Below, in pieces: positions 45,665 through 56,836 of a stretch of DNA of 64,000 nt. The DNA is taken from positions 62,001 through 126,000 of the forward strand of contig CALYLX010000051.1 in assembly GCA_944990035.1 (NCBI GenBank). Reading direction: 5' to 3'. Both the position numbers and the translations under genes were made by a program. How positions within the stretch are numbered: position 1 is the stretch's first letter; each line of letters begins with the position of its first letter. This stretch comes from Clitopilus passeckerianus (lineage: Eukaryota > Basidiomycota > Agaricomycetes > Agaricales > Entolomataceae). The notes beneath the pieces are model-generated. The model did no database searches and was not told where the DNA came from. It saw only the letters and a program-made list of their open reading frames with translations.

Positions 45665-46224
45665 ATGCCAAACCCACGGATCAAAGTGTCCCTTGTACAC
45701 CTCTCTTCAGTGGGATATGGACTCTGTTTTGAGGATTTCGACAACCCATCATGCAATGGCAAAATTCTGGGCTGGGACGACTCAGGCTGGGCCATAAGAA
45801 CTCAAAACAGGGCCTTCAGTTGGCGCACTCCGCTCGATAGCGGCGACGCGAGCATACAAGAATTGTACCCATGGTGCACCAGAGCACCTATAGAACTTAC
45901 TAGAACAAACGAACCCTGGAATCGGTTACAGCCTCACTCAAACACTGTGGGCCCGACGGCAATTATTTATGCGATTGTTACCTCAAAGCGTTGAATATCG
46001 CCGTACGAGAAGTGTCAAACACACCAGAGATATTGGATACTTCTTAATAGGTGATGATAAGTTGGCTCGATTGGCTTGAGAGAGGTAATAATGAAGGCAA
46101 CGTCCAGTTCCCTCGGCAGCTGCACTCCGAGGAATTGGAAGATGCCTTGCAAGCTATGAAAGCACACCGCCAGACCCAAGAAGCATCGACAATACCCTCA
46201 AGTGTGCTATTTAACCATTCATAA
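45665..46224 (+). pseudogene. Cluster family member f, broken
   Basis: ATG 45665 opens a frame with IKVSLVHLSSVGYGLCFEDF and GKILGWDDSGWA, closely like member a (HVALVRLPG...FGLYFVPDN, GKLIGWDDEAGS). The frame then shifts near 45930, after which the family middle (CDCYLKALNIAVREV) and end (SWLDWLERGNN, ELEDALQAMKAHR) are found in the other frame, interrupted by two adjacent stops (TAA TAG near 46045). No TATA box is visible at the usual distance. Confidence 0.6.
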
Positions 46225-46574
46225 CAGGGGAGATTTGGCTCCAGGGATACGTGCTTTTCTCGTCGCCATGTTCTGCAGTTTATGGATCTTAAGAATTGGA
46301 TACATATATGTCTCGTGTCTGCTACTTCTCTGTCTATATTCCAGAATACAACCTCATTTTCCTATCGTGTATCGAGTGTTCGCAAGATGCTGCCGCTCTT
46401 GGATTGGCTTCGTTTGCTCCCATTGACCTAGTTTCTGTAAGGGTCTGGGTGGACCACTAGGCTAGATGTGATTCATCGATCCCACTCGAAGTACCGATGG
46501 AGGCTTGCTCCTTGTTCTTGGACAAACCGAAGCTGTGTATAAACATGTATCTGTTGTCATTATAAGTCATCAAA

Positions 46575-47402
46575 ATGCACCTTCTTGTCTTCTTGTATCT
46601 TTGGGGTGTGTGTGGCCGAGTGGCTAAAGACCATTTTGGGATCAAGCGTGCGCAGATCGACTGTACGCGGCTGTGGAGACACCTCGACCCGAGATATATA
46701 AAGCAGAGAATACGAATTATCACATCCTATCTTCAATTCCTCGATCTACCACCAACTTTACAACACTCTTCCGTCCAACATGCAATCATCTTCTTCCTGG
46801 CCCACAACCAATACCCACCGGAACCCTCCTACCATCACGTAGCACTAGTCAGGCTACCTGGAAAACACCAATTCGGCCTCTATTTTGTCCCAGACAACCC
46901 AGGCAAGCTCATCGGCTGGGACGACGAAGCTGGCTCGTTCTGGTCCCGGCCACAAGAAGGTGACTGGGCGCACCCATGGACAGATCGGCACCCCGAACGC
47001 GGCTACTACGCCGACGTCTTGGTTCAGTGGAATGGTGCTGCGAAAGCTGAGGGCGTAAGCGAAAGCCCAGTACACCCGGGCTTGGACTCGGAGGAACCCA
47101 GACCTGCTGACTGGAATACGTCCGATTTCACTTCTTGGCTAAGCCACATAGTAGGCCACCAGGCTAAGACCGACGCTTATCTGGAGGCTCTGTACCAGGC
47201 TTACTTGGACACACCCAAGGACACTCCGTTTGTGCGCAAGAGGACTTATTATCAGGTTACTTTGAATTGGTTGGACCGACTCAGGCGTGGGCGCCCTTTC
47301 TCTCCCGTGTTGACCAAAGAGCAAGCAGATTTAGCGAAACAAAAATTAAGGAGCTGTCTTGCGCATGGCTCAAACCGTCGCCCAGGACAAAGCTTTCCAT
47401 AG
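46575..47402 (+). CDS. Cluster family member a, start uncertain
   Basis: Body of the protein: HHVALVRLPGKHQFGLYFVPD, GKLIGWDDEAGSFW, an acidic middle, then DAYLEALYQAYLDT and a C-terminal TLNWLDRLRRGRPF followed by a helical Gln/Lys segment. The open frame starts at ATG 46575 (275 aa), but that ATG lies upstream of a TATATAAAG box (46695-46703). The ATG at the usual distance from the box (46780) is one frame off and runs into a stop after 20 codons. Either the first about 70 codons are really coding, or the gene has an early frameshift and is a recent pseudogene. No intron links the two frames. Confidence 0.5.
   Translation: MHLLVFLYLWGVCGRVAKDHFGIKRAQIDCTRLWRHLDPRYIKQRIRIITSYLQFLDLPPTLQHSSVQHAIIFFLAHNQYPPEPSYHHVALVRLPGKHQFGLYFVPDNPGKLIGWDDEAGSFWSRPQEGDWAHPWTDRHPERGYYADVLVQWNGAAKAEGVSESPVHPGLDSEEPRPADWNTSDFTSWLSHIVGHQAKTDAYLEALYQAYLDTPKDTPFVRKRTYYQVTLNWLDRLRRGRPFSPVLTKEQADLAKQKLRSCLAHGSNRRPGQSFP
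46695..46703 (+). promoter_or_regulatory. TATA box of cluster member a
   Basis: TATATAAAG about 80 bp before the ATG at 46780. Confidence 0.55.
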
Positions 47403-47559
47403 CGCACTCACTCGACGTCTGTAGAATAAGAAAGAAATGTAAACGTCATGTGATAATTCTATCGACGGATAGAATCGTTGAATGCCGCTCAAACAGTTGT
47501 AAATCTGATATCGATCCCAAGTGGTACGATTGGTACCTCTCGTAAACCGCAACAGGATG

Positions 47560-48010
47560 CAAGGTGAACATTCTTGGAGCTGCATGCGGCAGAGTGAGCC
47601 AACCTAGGCGAGTGGCACGAGAAGTTATGGTGGATCCGCTGTGGTTGGTTTTTACCCATCGCGAGTCCGACCAGTCCTCGCAGCCTTTATATCCTTTGAA
47701 TAGAACCAGGCGACATCAACACAACAGGAACAAGCTTGGACGGCTTCTTATTGCGAGATGTGAAGATAATAATTCGTGAATGAAATTCGGTGGTGGGCCC
47801 AAGGTAATTTTCCCCCAGAGATCAGACCTCCAGCAGACTTGATTATCACCCAGTTACAAATAGATCTTGCGTCTACAAAGGCGACACAAAGGTGGATGGC
47901 AAAGCTGAGTGTGGTTGTTCCGCCATTTGTATTTGCCCACACTCGTATATCCACTTGTATGGTGTACGCCCATTCGTCAACTACGAATGCAGAACTTTGA
48001 ACTCTTGGAC
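47560..48010 (-). repeat. Dispersed repeat copy A (inverted to copy B)
   Basis: Read on the minus strand, this segment aligns with the plus strand at 56161-56705 throughout. Shared blocks include GTTCTGCATTCGTAGT, ATCAAGTCTGCTGGAG, TTTCATTCACGA, AAGAAGCCGT, AAAGGATATAAAGGCT (a TATA-like box) and ATAACTTCTCGTG, in the same order with indels between them. Origin unknown: it could be a duplicated promoter-plus-gene-start of an extinct cluster member, or an unclassified transposable element. Confidence 0.75.
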
Positions 48011-48081
48011 AAATATCAGGGATATATTCAAGGGACTCCAAGGGACTCTCGATGCAACCAGCCATCCCTTATTTATTTAAG

Positions 48082-48276
48082 ATGACCCCCATAGGTATTG
48101 TTCACCACATTCGCCTGCTTGAGAGAAGTGCGACACCAGTGGCACGAATTGGCTCTTGGGCTTTCTTCTCCAATCAGTACCTCTTCGTTGGAACATGACG
48201 TCAACAAGATTGCATATGCCGCTCAACGCCGCCCTGACCCGTTTCTGAAGCGTCTACTCAAGGCCGCACTTTAGCT
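48082..48276 (+). pseudogene. Cluster family fragment
   Basis: ATG 48082 gives 38 codons (GIVHHIRLLE, AFFSNQYLFVGT) and stops. In an overlapping frame the family core block DPFLKRLLKAAL is readable (compare member b DPFLDSLLKAT and member e DPFLKSLLMAL). Clearly an eroded copy. Confidence 0.5.
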
Positions 48277-49061
48277 GAAGCGCAGAAGGCCATACGGTGT
48301 GACCTCGTGTAAATTTGCCGAAGTATGGATTCCAAGTTGACTTGCTTACGTTGGAAAGACCACCTGAAGGGGGCTGTTGACGCGATAAAGCTTCTGCAAT
48401 TTGTTGGAATAAAAGGTAAGCTGGCACGTTCTCGCACCACAATGATGTGGATAGCCAAGGGCTTCTCGCGATCTGCACCATCTACACCAAGTACTATACA
48501 ACTCCAGCATCCAGGGGCATTGCAACGTCACAATAATGCACTGTCCCATCCTATGCACGAGTTGCACGGTCACTAAACGTTGATGCGGAGAATTCGCTCG
48601 AGCGTCGGTAGAGCAAAAACCGTTGAGTTCAAAAAATATTACGGATCCATTGAGGAGGCAACAACGGGCGCGACAAAACAACTCTATCTAGGGTCAACTC
48701 GGCAAAGTGTCTGCATTTTCGTTGTCAAACCTCGGACAAGGGTTGGGTTATTGTTGTGGTCCGATGGCGAAAGTACAACGACCATGAGATAACCAAATGG
48801 GGATGTAGTAGGTTGTTGCTCAGTGAGTAGTTTCTCGTGGAGGAAAGTAGTTGGAGTAGATAGTTGGAATAGTTAAGAGAGATAGAGCAGTTGAGAGAGT
48901 TTAGAGAGATGAGAAGGAAAGAAAGAGTGACGACGCGGTGTGTGTGACAAGCGTGACATTTAGAACAATTGCTATTGTTCTTTTCTCTAAAAAGCTGAAT
49001 ACAATGAAGTTACTCTTTCCACCCATTTCTCTCTCAAGTCGTCGTCGCTGGTCGACTAATC
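48277..49061. other. No gene recognised (PRM1 upstream region)
   Basis: Short frames only. The last 200 bp are A/G-rich (GAGAGA tracts) and form the 5' flank of PRM1. Confidence 0.4.
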
Positions 49062-52000
49062 ATGAACGTTCCTTACGACTCTTCACTAATGACTCCTTAC
49101 CTTACTCTCCCTCATTTACTGTCTCTTACTTGGCTTGCATACCCAATCCTCTCTCTTGCGTTCATCGCGTTCAGACTCACCGCATCTCTCTCCTCTGCAC
49201 AGTCCTCCCTCGGTAACGCGAAATCTACTCTGCTGGCATCATGTAAAGCAGCAGAAACAGCTGCAACCTCCGCTGCATCCATGCCCCGCTTCCTCGCGAT
49301 CAAGACGAATGAGCAATACGTAGACGCTGTCAATGGTAGCTTAGATGCTGCAAGAAAGGCCCTAGTTCTAGCTTTGACCATAATGGAGGCCATCATCAAC
49401 TTTATCGTCGACCTCTACCGGTCTACCCTTCTCTGTTTCCTCGAGCTGGTCGTACGAGGCGGTTTGTCGATCCTCATCAGTGCAGTCAACGAGGTTTGTG
49501 GCTTCCTTCCTCTTCATTTCCCCTTTACCGACGCCCTTGCAGATTAACCAAGTCCTCCAATCCCTCTCAACCACCCTCAAATCCTCCATCCAAAACGACA
49601 TCCAATCCGCAAACTCCGTCATCCAATCCGCCATCGACGGCATCAACAGGATAAACCCCTTCTCCGACATCACAGCTCCCCAAATCCCCGTCCCCAACCT
49701 CGACGCCCTCAACAACATCCAGCTTCCTCCTACCATCCAGGACGCACTCACCAACCTCAATGCGAGCTTGCCCACTGTGGCGGAGCTGAAGAATGAAGTG
49801 GAAGGGCTGATTGATACGCCGTTTGAGCTGGTGAAGAAGGAGATTAATGATACGTTTGCTGGGGTCGTGTTGAGGCCTGAGGGGATGCCCTTGCCTGAGA
49901 GAAGCACAGTGACGTTCTGCAACGATATGGACCTCTCAGTCGTGGACGACCTCGGTCGGGACCTCATCAAAGCCGCCAAAATCGGGCTCGTTATCCTCTT
50001 CGTCATCGTCCTCATCCTCATCGGGCTCAACTGTCTCCTGGAGTGGTATAGGTGGAGGTGTTTGAAGCAGCATATGGAGTATACGAGGCAGGCGTGGAGT
50101 ACAGATCCTATCCTCATCAAGTACCCATCCCAATCTCAAGGCACCCCGACGATGACAATGTCAGACCACAACCTCCTCATCCTAGCCAACACATCCTCCC
50201 ACCCCCTCCTCACACGTATCCTGAACCAACTCTCGAGCCGTCTACACCTCTCCCAAGCCACGCATGTTACTTTGTCTTGGTTTACGAGCTACATCTTCCA
50301 CCCTGCCCCTCTGGCGTGTTTACTCGTCGCGTTGCTGGGGTTGTTGTCGATTGAGTTGCAACTACTTGCGTTGAGGCCCCTGGAGCAGACGTACCAGACG
50401 AAAGGGGCGCAACAGGTGAACGACTTTTCGACGACGATTGCTAGCGCTATCAATACCTCCATGTTCGCACAATCCTCTGCCTATGCGGCGGGGTTGAACA
50501 CACGCCTTGTGGATATAAACACGCAACTATCCACGGGCGTCCTCGGGTCCATCCAAAACACAACGATCCATATAAACACCACCATCGCGAACTTTTACGC
50601 CGACGTCCAAGAGGGCGTGGAGAAAGTGTTTGGGGGGACGATTCTAGATGCCCCCGTGCAGGAGTTCGTGAGGTGTTTTTTGGGGAGTAAGGTTGATGCG
50701 GTGGAGAACGTGTTGACTTTTCTAGAAAGAGAAGTAGCGATTCAGCTTCCGCTGGTCAACCAATCGGTACTTGTACTCCAACCCGACCAGGTGCAGGAGC
50801 TGGCGAGGCCGATTGCGCTTGCTGCGGTGGGCGGGGATGGGAATACGAATACCAACGTGGCGGACGCCGATTCAGATGGTGGAGGCGGGCTACTACAGAA
50901 GATCGTACGGGAGTACATCCAGTCACTAGAGAAGGAACGGCTTACGTTCCTCATCTTCCTTGCGTGCTGGGGTGTGGTTGTACTTATGGGTGTGGGGATT
51001 ATTCTGTGGAATCGGAGGAAGGCGCGGAGGGCGAGGAGGGGGAGTCGTATTTCAGGATATAATTATGATACGGGTGTCGTCGTGGGAGGGCGAGCGGCTG
51101 TGGTTGGGGAAGAAGGGAAGCAGGGGTGGTTCACCCTCATAAAGGGACGTTTAGGGAGGAGGAAAGAGGAGAAGGACGGGAGGAAGACGTTGATTGAGCC
51201 GTTTAGGATGAGTGTTGGGGATGGGGAGAGGGTGTGGAATTGGGGAGGGAGTAAAGGCGGCGAGAAGACGCAAGGGTTGAGTGTGAGGAATGAGGAGTTG
51301 AAGGAGTTCACGCCTATGCCTTCACCTGTCCCTCCGCCTGGGTTGACGGGGTGGTTGAAGAGGAATGTGTCCGATGGGTCGGAGTTTGGGTCGAAGGGGG
51401 CTCCTCAAGAGAGTTCACAAGAGAAGGATGAGGGAGCGAAGGGAGCGGGGATGTCGATGAGGAAAACTATCGGCGCGGGGTGGGCGAGGAGGTTTGCGGA
51501 CAGATTCGTTGGTGGTTCAGGACATAAAACCACCGCTTCGGAGGAGGGGTTGATTCATCCGAGTCATTCGACGACGAGTTCGTTCGATTCGGGGGATTCT
51601 GGTGTGGGGTTTCCACTTCCGCCAAAGAAGGCTAAACGAGCGACGTTGATGAAGCCCCAGCCATTTTCGTCTCAGCCGAGAGAGGAGTTCCTGGAAGATC
51701 CTGTTCCCCCTACACCGACTACACCTACCACCCCAAGACTAGAAGAAGGAAGACACGGGGCAGGGCCTGGATTCTTCCGACCCCCTCCTACCCACCCTTC
51801 CCGCGGAGGAGACATGATGCCACCACCCATGGTTCCTAGGAAACTCAACCCCCCAAATCCGATCGCACAGATGCAACCTAGCCTTCCACCCTCTCCTTCG
51901 CCTGCTACGATGAGAGTCCCACCGCCGATGTTGAGGATTACGGTGAACCCGCCTAGTGGGGATTTCTCTGGCTCTAGTGTTATGGGACAGCAGCAAGGAC

Positions 52001-52806
52001 AGGGAGGACGGCCGAATATTGGGTTGCCTATGCCTATGAGGCCTCGGATCCGGAATTTGTCGACTTCTCAAGACCAGAGGCAGGACAACCACAACCCGTT
52101 CTCGCCTCCTGCTCCGATTTCACCACCGCCCGCTGCAGTGGCTAAGCACACGAGGAAGGACTCCACCCCCGTGGGTGTTTCTCCGTTCTCGCCTGAACGT
52201 ACGGGGTTCTCCTCGCCCCCACCTGCGACGTTCGCGCCGCCCCTCCATCACGGCTTCAACGATTCTCGATACCCCACGCTCGTTGGTGGGCGGGCTGAGA
52301 ATGGTGCTACGACCATTTCTGCTGCTGCTTTCCGAAGTGCACAACAACAGCAGCAACAGCATCAGAGGAGGCAGAGTACGTTGATGGTCCCAACCACGCC
52401 TGGTGGGGGAGGAGGGGATCACAGGAGGAGTTTTAGCGTGCCTATGCCGGGGAGCGCTGGTGGAAGCACGGCTCCGACGCCGACGACGGCGGGGTCGACG
52501 ATGACGACGAGTGAGCTGCAGAGGTCGATGTTGAGAGGGTTGAGTGGGCGGCCTTCGTTTGAGACGTTGACGAAGGGGCAGGAGGTTCCTCCTGTTCCTG
52601 CCTCGTCTGCAACGACAGGTGCGAGGCCAGGGTTGAGCCTGAACCACGCGGCGTATGCTACTGGGGAGGGGAAGGTGAATCCGTTTGATGATGAGAGGCG
52701 GGTGAGGATCGAGATGCCTGCGAGAACAAGGAAGAGTGTTGTTCCGAGTAGGACGAGTATGAAGGCTAATCCGTTCGAGGTTGTTCCTGAGGGGGAGAGT
52801 TGGTGA
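49062..52806 (+). CDS. PRM1: Plasma membrane fusion protein Prm1
   Basis: Multi-pass membrane protein needed for plasma-membrane fusion of mating cells. Exons 49062-49493 and 49543-52806 (49-bp intron, phase 0) give 1231 aa. Hydrophobic segments occur at [36 protein letters not shown] with the following [39 protein letters not shown] and [16 protein letters not shown], matching Prm1 topology. The two extracellular loops are helical and Asn/Thr-rich with glycosylation sites (NAS, NDT, NTT). The tail after the last TM (about 580 residues) is Pro/Ser/Gly-rich and much longer than in yeast Prm1. The gene is intact although surrounded by broken paralogs of another family. Confidence 0.88.
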
Positions 52807-53472
52807 TTTTGACGGACAGGAAGTGTTGTTTAGTTTTTGACTTGGACGTTCATTCATTTTGGACTCTGGTTTTCTGTAGACACATTCACTCATACACCCG
52901 ACACGAATCACTTACGAAGGGACGCGCGAGCGCGAAACCCGAAGATCATTCACTATTGTAGCACTGATTTAATGGATTCTTGAATGTATTTCTACATGGT
53001 ATCCAATCGAGCTTACATTTCTTAATCATTCTGGAGACGTCGAAAGCGTGTAGTATGGGGAGCTTGTCCTAGGCGACGGTTTGCGCCACAGGCATAATGC
53101 ACTCTCGAGCCACTCCCCTACGCATTATAGAGTACAAAGAGATGCCTTGCGATGCTGGAAGCTTGGTTCATTTGACGTTGTAGCCGAATGGATATCAACT
53201 CCTAAACAGCCACTTTCATACCATGGTCACACAAGGCACCAACGATTCATTATGTTCTTGAAATGACCGATTATCCTTACCACTCCCACTAGAGCGAAGC
53301 TCAACGACAAGATTACGTGGCTTATTCTCATTGAATGTGACGGCCTAGATTCCAAACCAGTTGCGAAGCGGAGTCATTGAGAGAAAAGCGTCCTCCTCAA
53401 CGTCCTTAAAATCATAATAGAGTACAATAATGACTGATCAAGCCAATAAATAAATTCTACAGAAAAGCCCTT
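52807..53472. other. Intergenic region, no gene recognised
   Basis: 3' flanks of PRM1 (+) and of cluster member e (-). Only short frames; weak similarity of ATAATGCACTC sequence near 53093 to the 48.5-kb region was noted but is too short to call. Confidence 0.4.
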
Positions 53473-53963
53473 TTACCAATCTAGAGGGCAACCGCCCAAC
53501 ACCTGAATGCCTTCTCTGAGGTGCTCATCCCACAAGCCTGTCAGCTGAGCATACCGCCTAAGCTCTCTCATCCATTGTATGTTAATATCACAAAGCGTCG
53601 TCCTCTTCCATTGCCTCGAAACCCGAAGGGCCATAAGCAGACTCTTTAGGAACGGGTCGTCAAGCTCCGAATCAGATATGGCCTCCAGATGCTGCTGAAG
53701 GCTTTGTTCCGTCCACGAGAACAATTGTCCTACCTGATGCATGTGCCCACGACAGACAGCCCGAGGTACTATGTTTCTCCAGCCTGGATGCGCTTGAACT
53801 CATTTTGCATGGCCACTGGCACTGTATCGCAGAAAAAGCAGCCTTCGATTTTGTCGTATCCGACGATACAGCAGAATATATCGTTGAGGGAGGTTTGGAA
53901 TAAGGGCCCGAAACACTTTCTAGGTCCTCGAATGAGTGCTACGTTGTACATGCAGTCTGCCAT
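53473..53963 (-). pseudogene. Cluster family member e, single frameshift
   Basis: ATG 53963 starts MADCMYNVALIRGPRKCFG, the family N-terminal strand pair. The frame hits a TAG at about 53768. One base over, the reading continues without loss through HQVGQLFSWTEQSLQQHLEAI, DPFLKSLLMALRVSR and NIQWMRELRRYA to the stop at 53473. No GT-AG intron fits, so a one-base indel is likely (mutation or sequencing error). A TATA box lies upstream at 54071-54078, and the sequence around it (TATATAAGAGGCAC) resembles that of member b. Confidence 0.65.
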
Positions 53964-54070
53964 GTTGAGATGAGGTGGGTTGGGTTGTAAGAGGAAACTC
54001 GAAGGGTAATTGCTTTGTCGAGCTTGAGCCTTGGTTATACTGGGTAGTAAGACGCTCACCAAAGTGCCTC

Positions 54071-54078
54071 TTATATAG
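54071..54078 (-). promoter_or_regulatory. TATA box of cluster member e
   Basis: TATATAA followed by GAGGCAC on the minus strand, about 110 bp before ATG 53963; the same GAGGCAC extension follows the TATA box of member b. Confidence 0.6.
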
Positions 54079-55078
54079 CCCAGTTAGAGGCGCTTTTCAA
54101 TACATTCACATTTCGTGTAAGTAGCTGTGTACGCAGCTTCCTTGTTCTCATTAAGATTGATAGGTGTAGACAAAGACTCAGGAGCGGGTGAGAGCAGATG
54201 CAGCCCCTTCCGTGTGTCCGCAAAGGACGTGAGGTGACAGGAGGAGAAGATGCTAAGAAAGCCAGAGTCGAGAGCCTGTTCGTGCCACAGAGGTCTAGAG
54301 TCGAGTGGAAGCTGGGCCCAGCGTGTGTGGCAAACAATACCTCCGAGGGTCGCAACCATAAATGAGTTATCAGGAGTCCCTGACTTTTCTCTCAGTTTTT
54401 TCGAGGTGAAATCTCAGCGTTCAAGGTTCTGCATTCGATCGATGATGGGAGTTTCACCAGCTCAGTGCAATACTCAGCTCAAGTAAAATCAATTTATATT
54501 ACTTTTCCGTTCAGTTCTAATCGATACCCCCCAATATCGACCTCAGCACAATTGATGATGAAACGGGACACGGTACAGAGAGCCTTTTAAAGTTGACGAT
54601 AGTAGTAGACGCTGAGTGTCACACCACCTCGTCACTTTTTCAAATCTTTCTCTTCCAGCTATCCCCTCTATCTCATCTCGCACAACTCTCTCAACTGGTC
54701 TGACTGGCCTCACTACCAATTATCTGCTCTGACTGCCTCCCTTCTAGAAAACTACTCACTAGCAATGATATATCATATGCCCATTTGGTTGCCTCGTGAC
54801 CGTTGTACTTTGGCCATCGTCTCTTCGGCTCGAACCACTGTCATTGAAACAATAACCTCTCCCTACCAACCCTTGCCCATCCGTCCTGAGCCCGAGGCTT
54901 GACATCGAAAATTCAGACACTTCGCATGTAGTAACCCGGGCTTTGTGAGATTGAGGCTTGCTTTGTCGCTTGGCCAGGCGCCTTCCTTTTAGGAATTTAA
55001 ATTGCGGCCTGCTCAATGGCCCGCTGAATGTGACAGTATATTTTCTTGTGGCCCCAATACTATTCCCATTTCCATATC
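54079..55078. other. Intergenic, partial dispersed-repeat end
   Basis: No gene recognised. At 54412-54460 the motif GCGTTCAAGGTTCTGCATTCG followed by GATGATGGG repeats the left end of dispersed repeat copy B, suggesting a truncated third copy. Confidence 0.4.
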
Positions 55079-55930
55079 ATGCTTCCTAATGACTCCTTCG
55101 AGTTAGGCTCAATATTCACACCAACCACTCTACCCATTCCTCCTCCCCGGGTTTGCTCAGTGCCCAAGTGCAAAAGAAATACCTCTGCAGGCTACAAGAC
55201 CTGTGACAAATGTCGAGAGCAAAACCGGCAGCACCAGCGGCAAGCTCGCAAGCGACAGCGCGAGAAGGAGGATGAAAATGCTCGGAAGCGCTCGAGAACA
55301 GGGACAGCGGGTCTCGTTGGTCCAAGCATTCTTGGTCCCGTCCAGCTCCAAGACGATGACTGCCATCGCGGCGAGGAGTCTGTAACGTTCGACGGTCGTC
55401 AGATCACCCATATGGGGGATTCGCACACATTCTTCAACTACCTCGAACAGACAATCAAATCCTCGGACATCATCGACAGTTTCGCATCATACTCAATCGA
55501 CGAAGATCCTCTCATGAGCGACAAGGACCAAATACGATGTGTAGCTAATGAGATATGGCGCGTTACCGGGTATCAATTTCGGTAAATCCTCATTCAAGTT
55601 CAGAGCCTCTGGCTGCCAGGCCACTATGGCGAACATGTTTAGCTTCGAATTTACAGCGTCCGCAAGAAACCCGCAAAAAAAAAACAGGATTCAAGACCGT
55701 CTATTACTGCCGTCAGGATGCCAATCGTGTCTCTGGAGCCAAGTCCACTGACGGTAAACTCCTCAAAGGGAGTCAATGGCAAGGGATCGCGTAGGAACGT
55801 CAATGAAGCGGTTTCTGCGAAAGCGCCCTCAACATTTCTTGCCGTCCCGAACCTCGTTACCCGCGTCAACGTTCGGTGACCGTGAAACTCATGCATTGAG
55901 GGGGGCATCTACCTTACGGTGAGGTTTGAA
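55079..55930 (+). pseudogene. Degenerate zinc-finger-like Agaricomycete gene
   Basis: Exon 1 (55079-55581) encodes C-x4-C...C-x2-C in CSVPKCKRN and YKTCDKCREQNR followed by a basic KRQREKE region, then an acidic helical part ending in EIWRVTGYQFR. A 61-bp GT-AG intron follows. In exon 2 the frame is lost at a run of ten A (55675-55684): the family-like block KTGFKTVYYCRQDANR is one base out. Further on, LNISCRPEPRYPRQRSVTVKL is in yet another frame and meets a TGA at 55897. The order of blocks is that of a recurrent mushroom family with an N-terminal Cys motif and a C-terminal Cys/His-Pro-Tyr region; its function is unknown. Confidence 0.55.
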
Positions 55931-56160
55931 CCGGGTGGAGAGGTTGCAAGCAGCTCTCCAGTTAGAAGTGTTTTCAATAGAGTCATATTTGGGTGTACAG
56001 CTTCTCCTTGTTCTCCTTGATAGGTTGTAAACCAGCCAATTTGTGCCAGATGTCTTGAGTCAAGTGCAAGCCAGCGAAGGTGGCGGAAGAAAAACCTGTG
56101 GGGCGTCATCTTGAATCATCATGGGCCCCTAGATCATATTGGATATCTCCCCAATAAAAT

Positions 56161-56705
56161 ACTGGCGTTCAACGTTCTGCATTCGTAGTAGTCGACGATG
56201 GGTGTGCACCACATAGAAGTAGATATCCGAAGGCCGACGAGTGTACGTAAATGGGTAGAGGAACAGCCACAACTTCCGTTGCTTTGGGGCTTTTGCCGCC
56301 ATCCACTTTTTTGTTTTTTCGATGCAAGATTTGTTCCCAACTTACCGATCATCAAGTCTGCTGGAGAACTGATCTCTTATGGCAAAGCCTTTACTTTCGT
56401 AAGTTCCAAAGTTGGACCTCTCACCAAACAACACCCTGGCCACCCCATTTGTTGGATTTCATTCACGAGTTCTCCATCTTGGTATGTTCAAATCTCGCAA
56501 CAAGAAGCCGTGGAAGCTCATTCTTGCTGTGCTAATGTTGTCTCGTTCTATTGAAAGGATATAAAGGCTTCGGGGCCGGTTGAATTCGGGGCTCGTGGGG
56601 GGTACAAAACCAATCATATAGGCCCGAGCAATGTGACCCGGGATCCATTATAACTTCTCGTGTAACCCAGGTAGGACCAGTCCCGAATGAATGCTCACCT
56701 TCCAT
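56161..56705 (+). repeat. Dispersed repeat copy B
   Basis: Counterpart of copy A at 47560-48010, in opposite orientation. It is about 90 bp longer because of an insertion around 56395-56450. Includes the conserved TATA-like AAAGGATATAAAGGCT at about 56554. A further short match, AGATATCCGAAGGCCGAC, recurs at about 57837. Confidence 0.75.
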
Positions 56706-56836
56706 CCTATTACTCACTTTCTGAATACGACAGTACGGGACGGGACAATCGTGCCAGCCATTCACAAGCATCAAAAAGTAGACGAGGCGAAGACATAGAA
56801 TGTTACTAGTTTTGACATAGAGATAACAAATGTAAT

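Noticed and set aside
46613..46623. Sequence TGGCCGAGTGG, a perfect tRNA box A of the Leu/Ser type
   Set aside because: No box B or pairing acceptor stem follows within 100 bp, so it is not called as a tRNA; at most a degenerate tRNA-derived remnant.
51063..52911. Long minus-strand frames opposite the PRM1 tail
   Set aside because: Shadows of GC-rich low-complexity coding sequence on the plus strand; Arg/Pro-rich translation is typical of antisense.
34735..54995. 15-bp identity ATTGCGGCCTGCTCA at about 34740 and about 55000
   Set aside because: A 15-base match is expected by chance a few times in a window of this size; flanks do not align.
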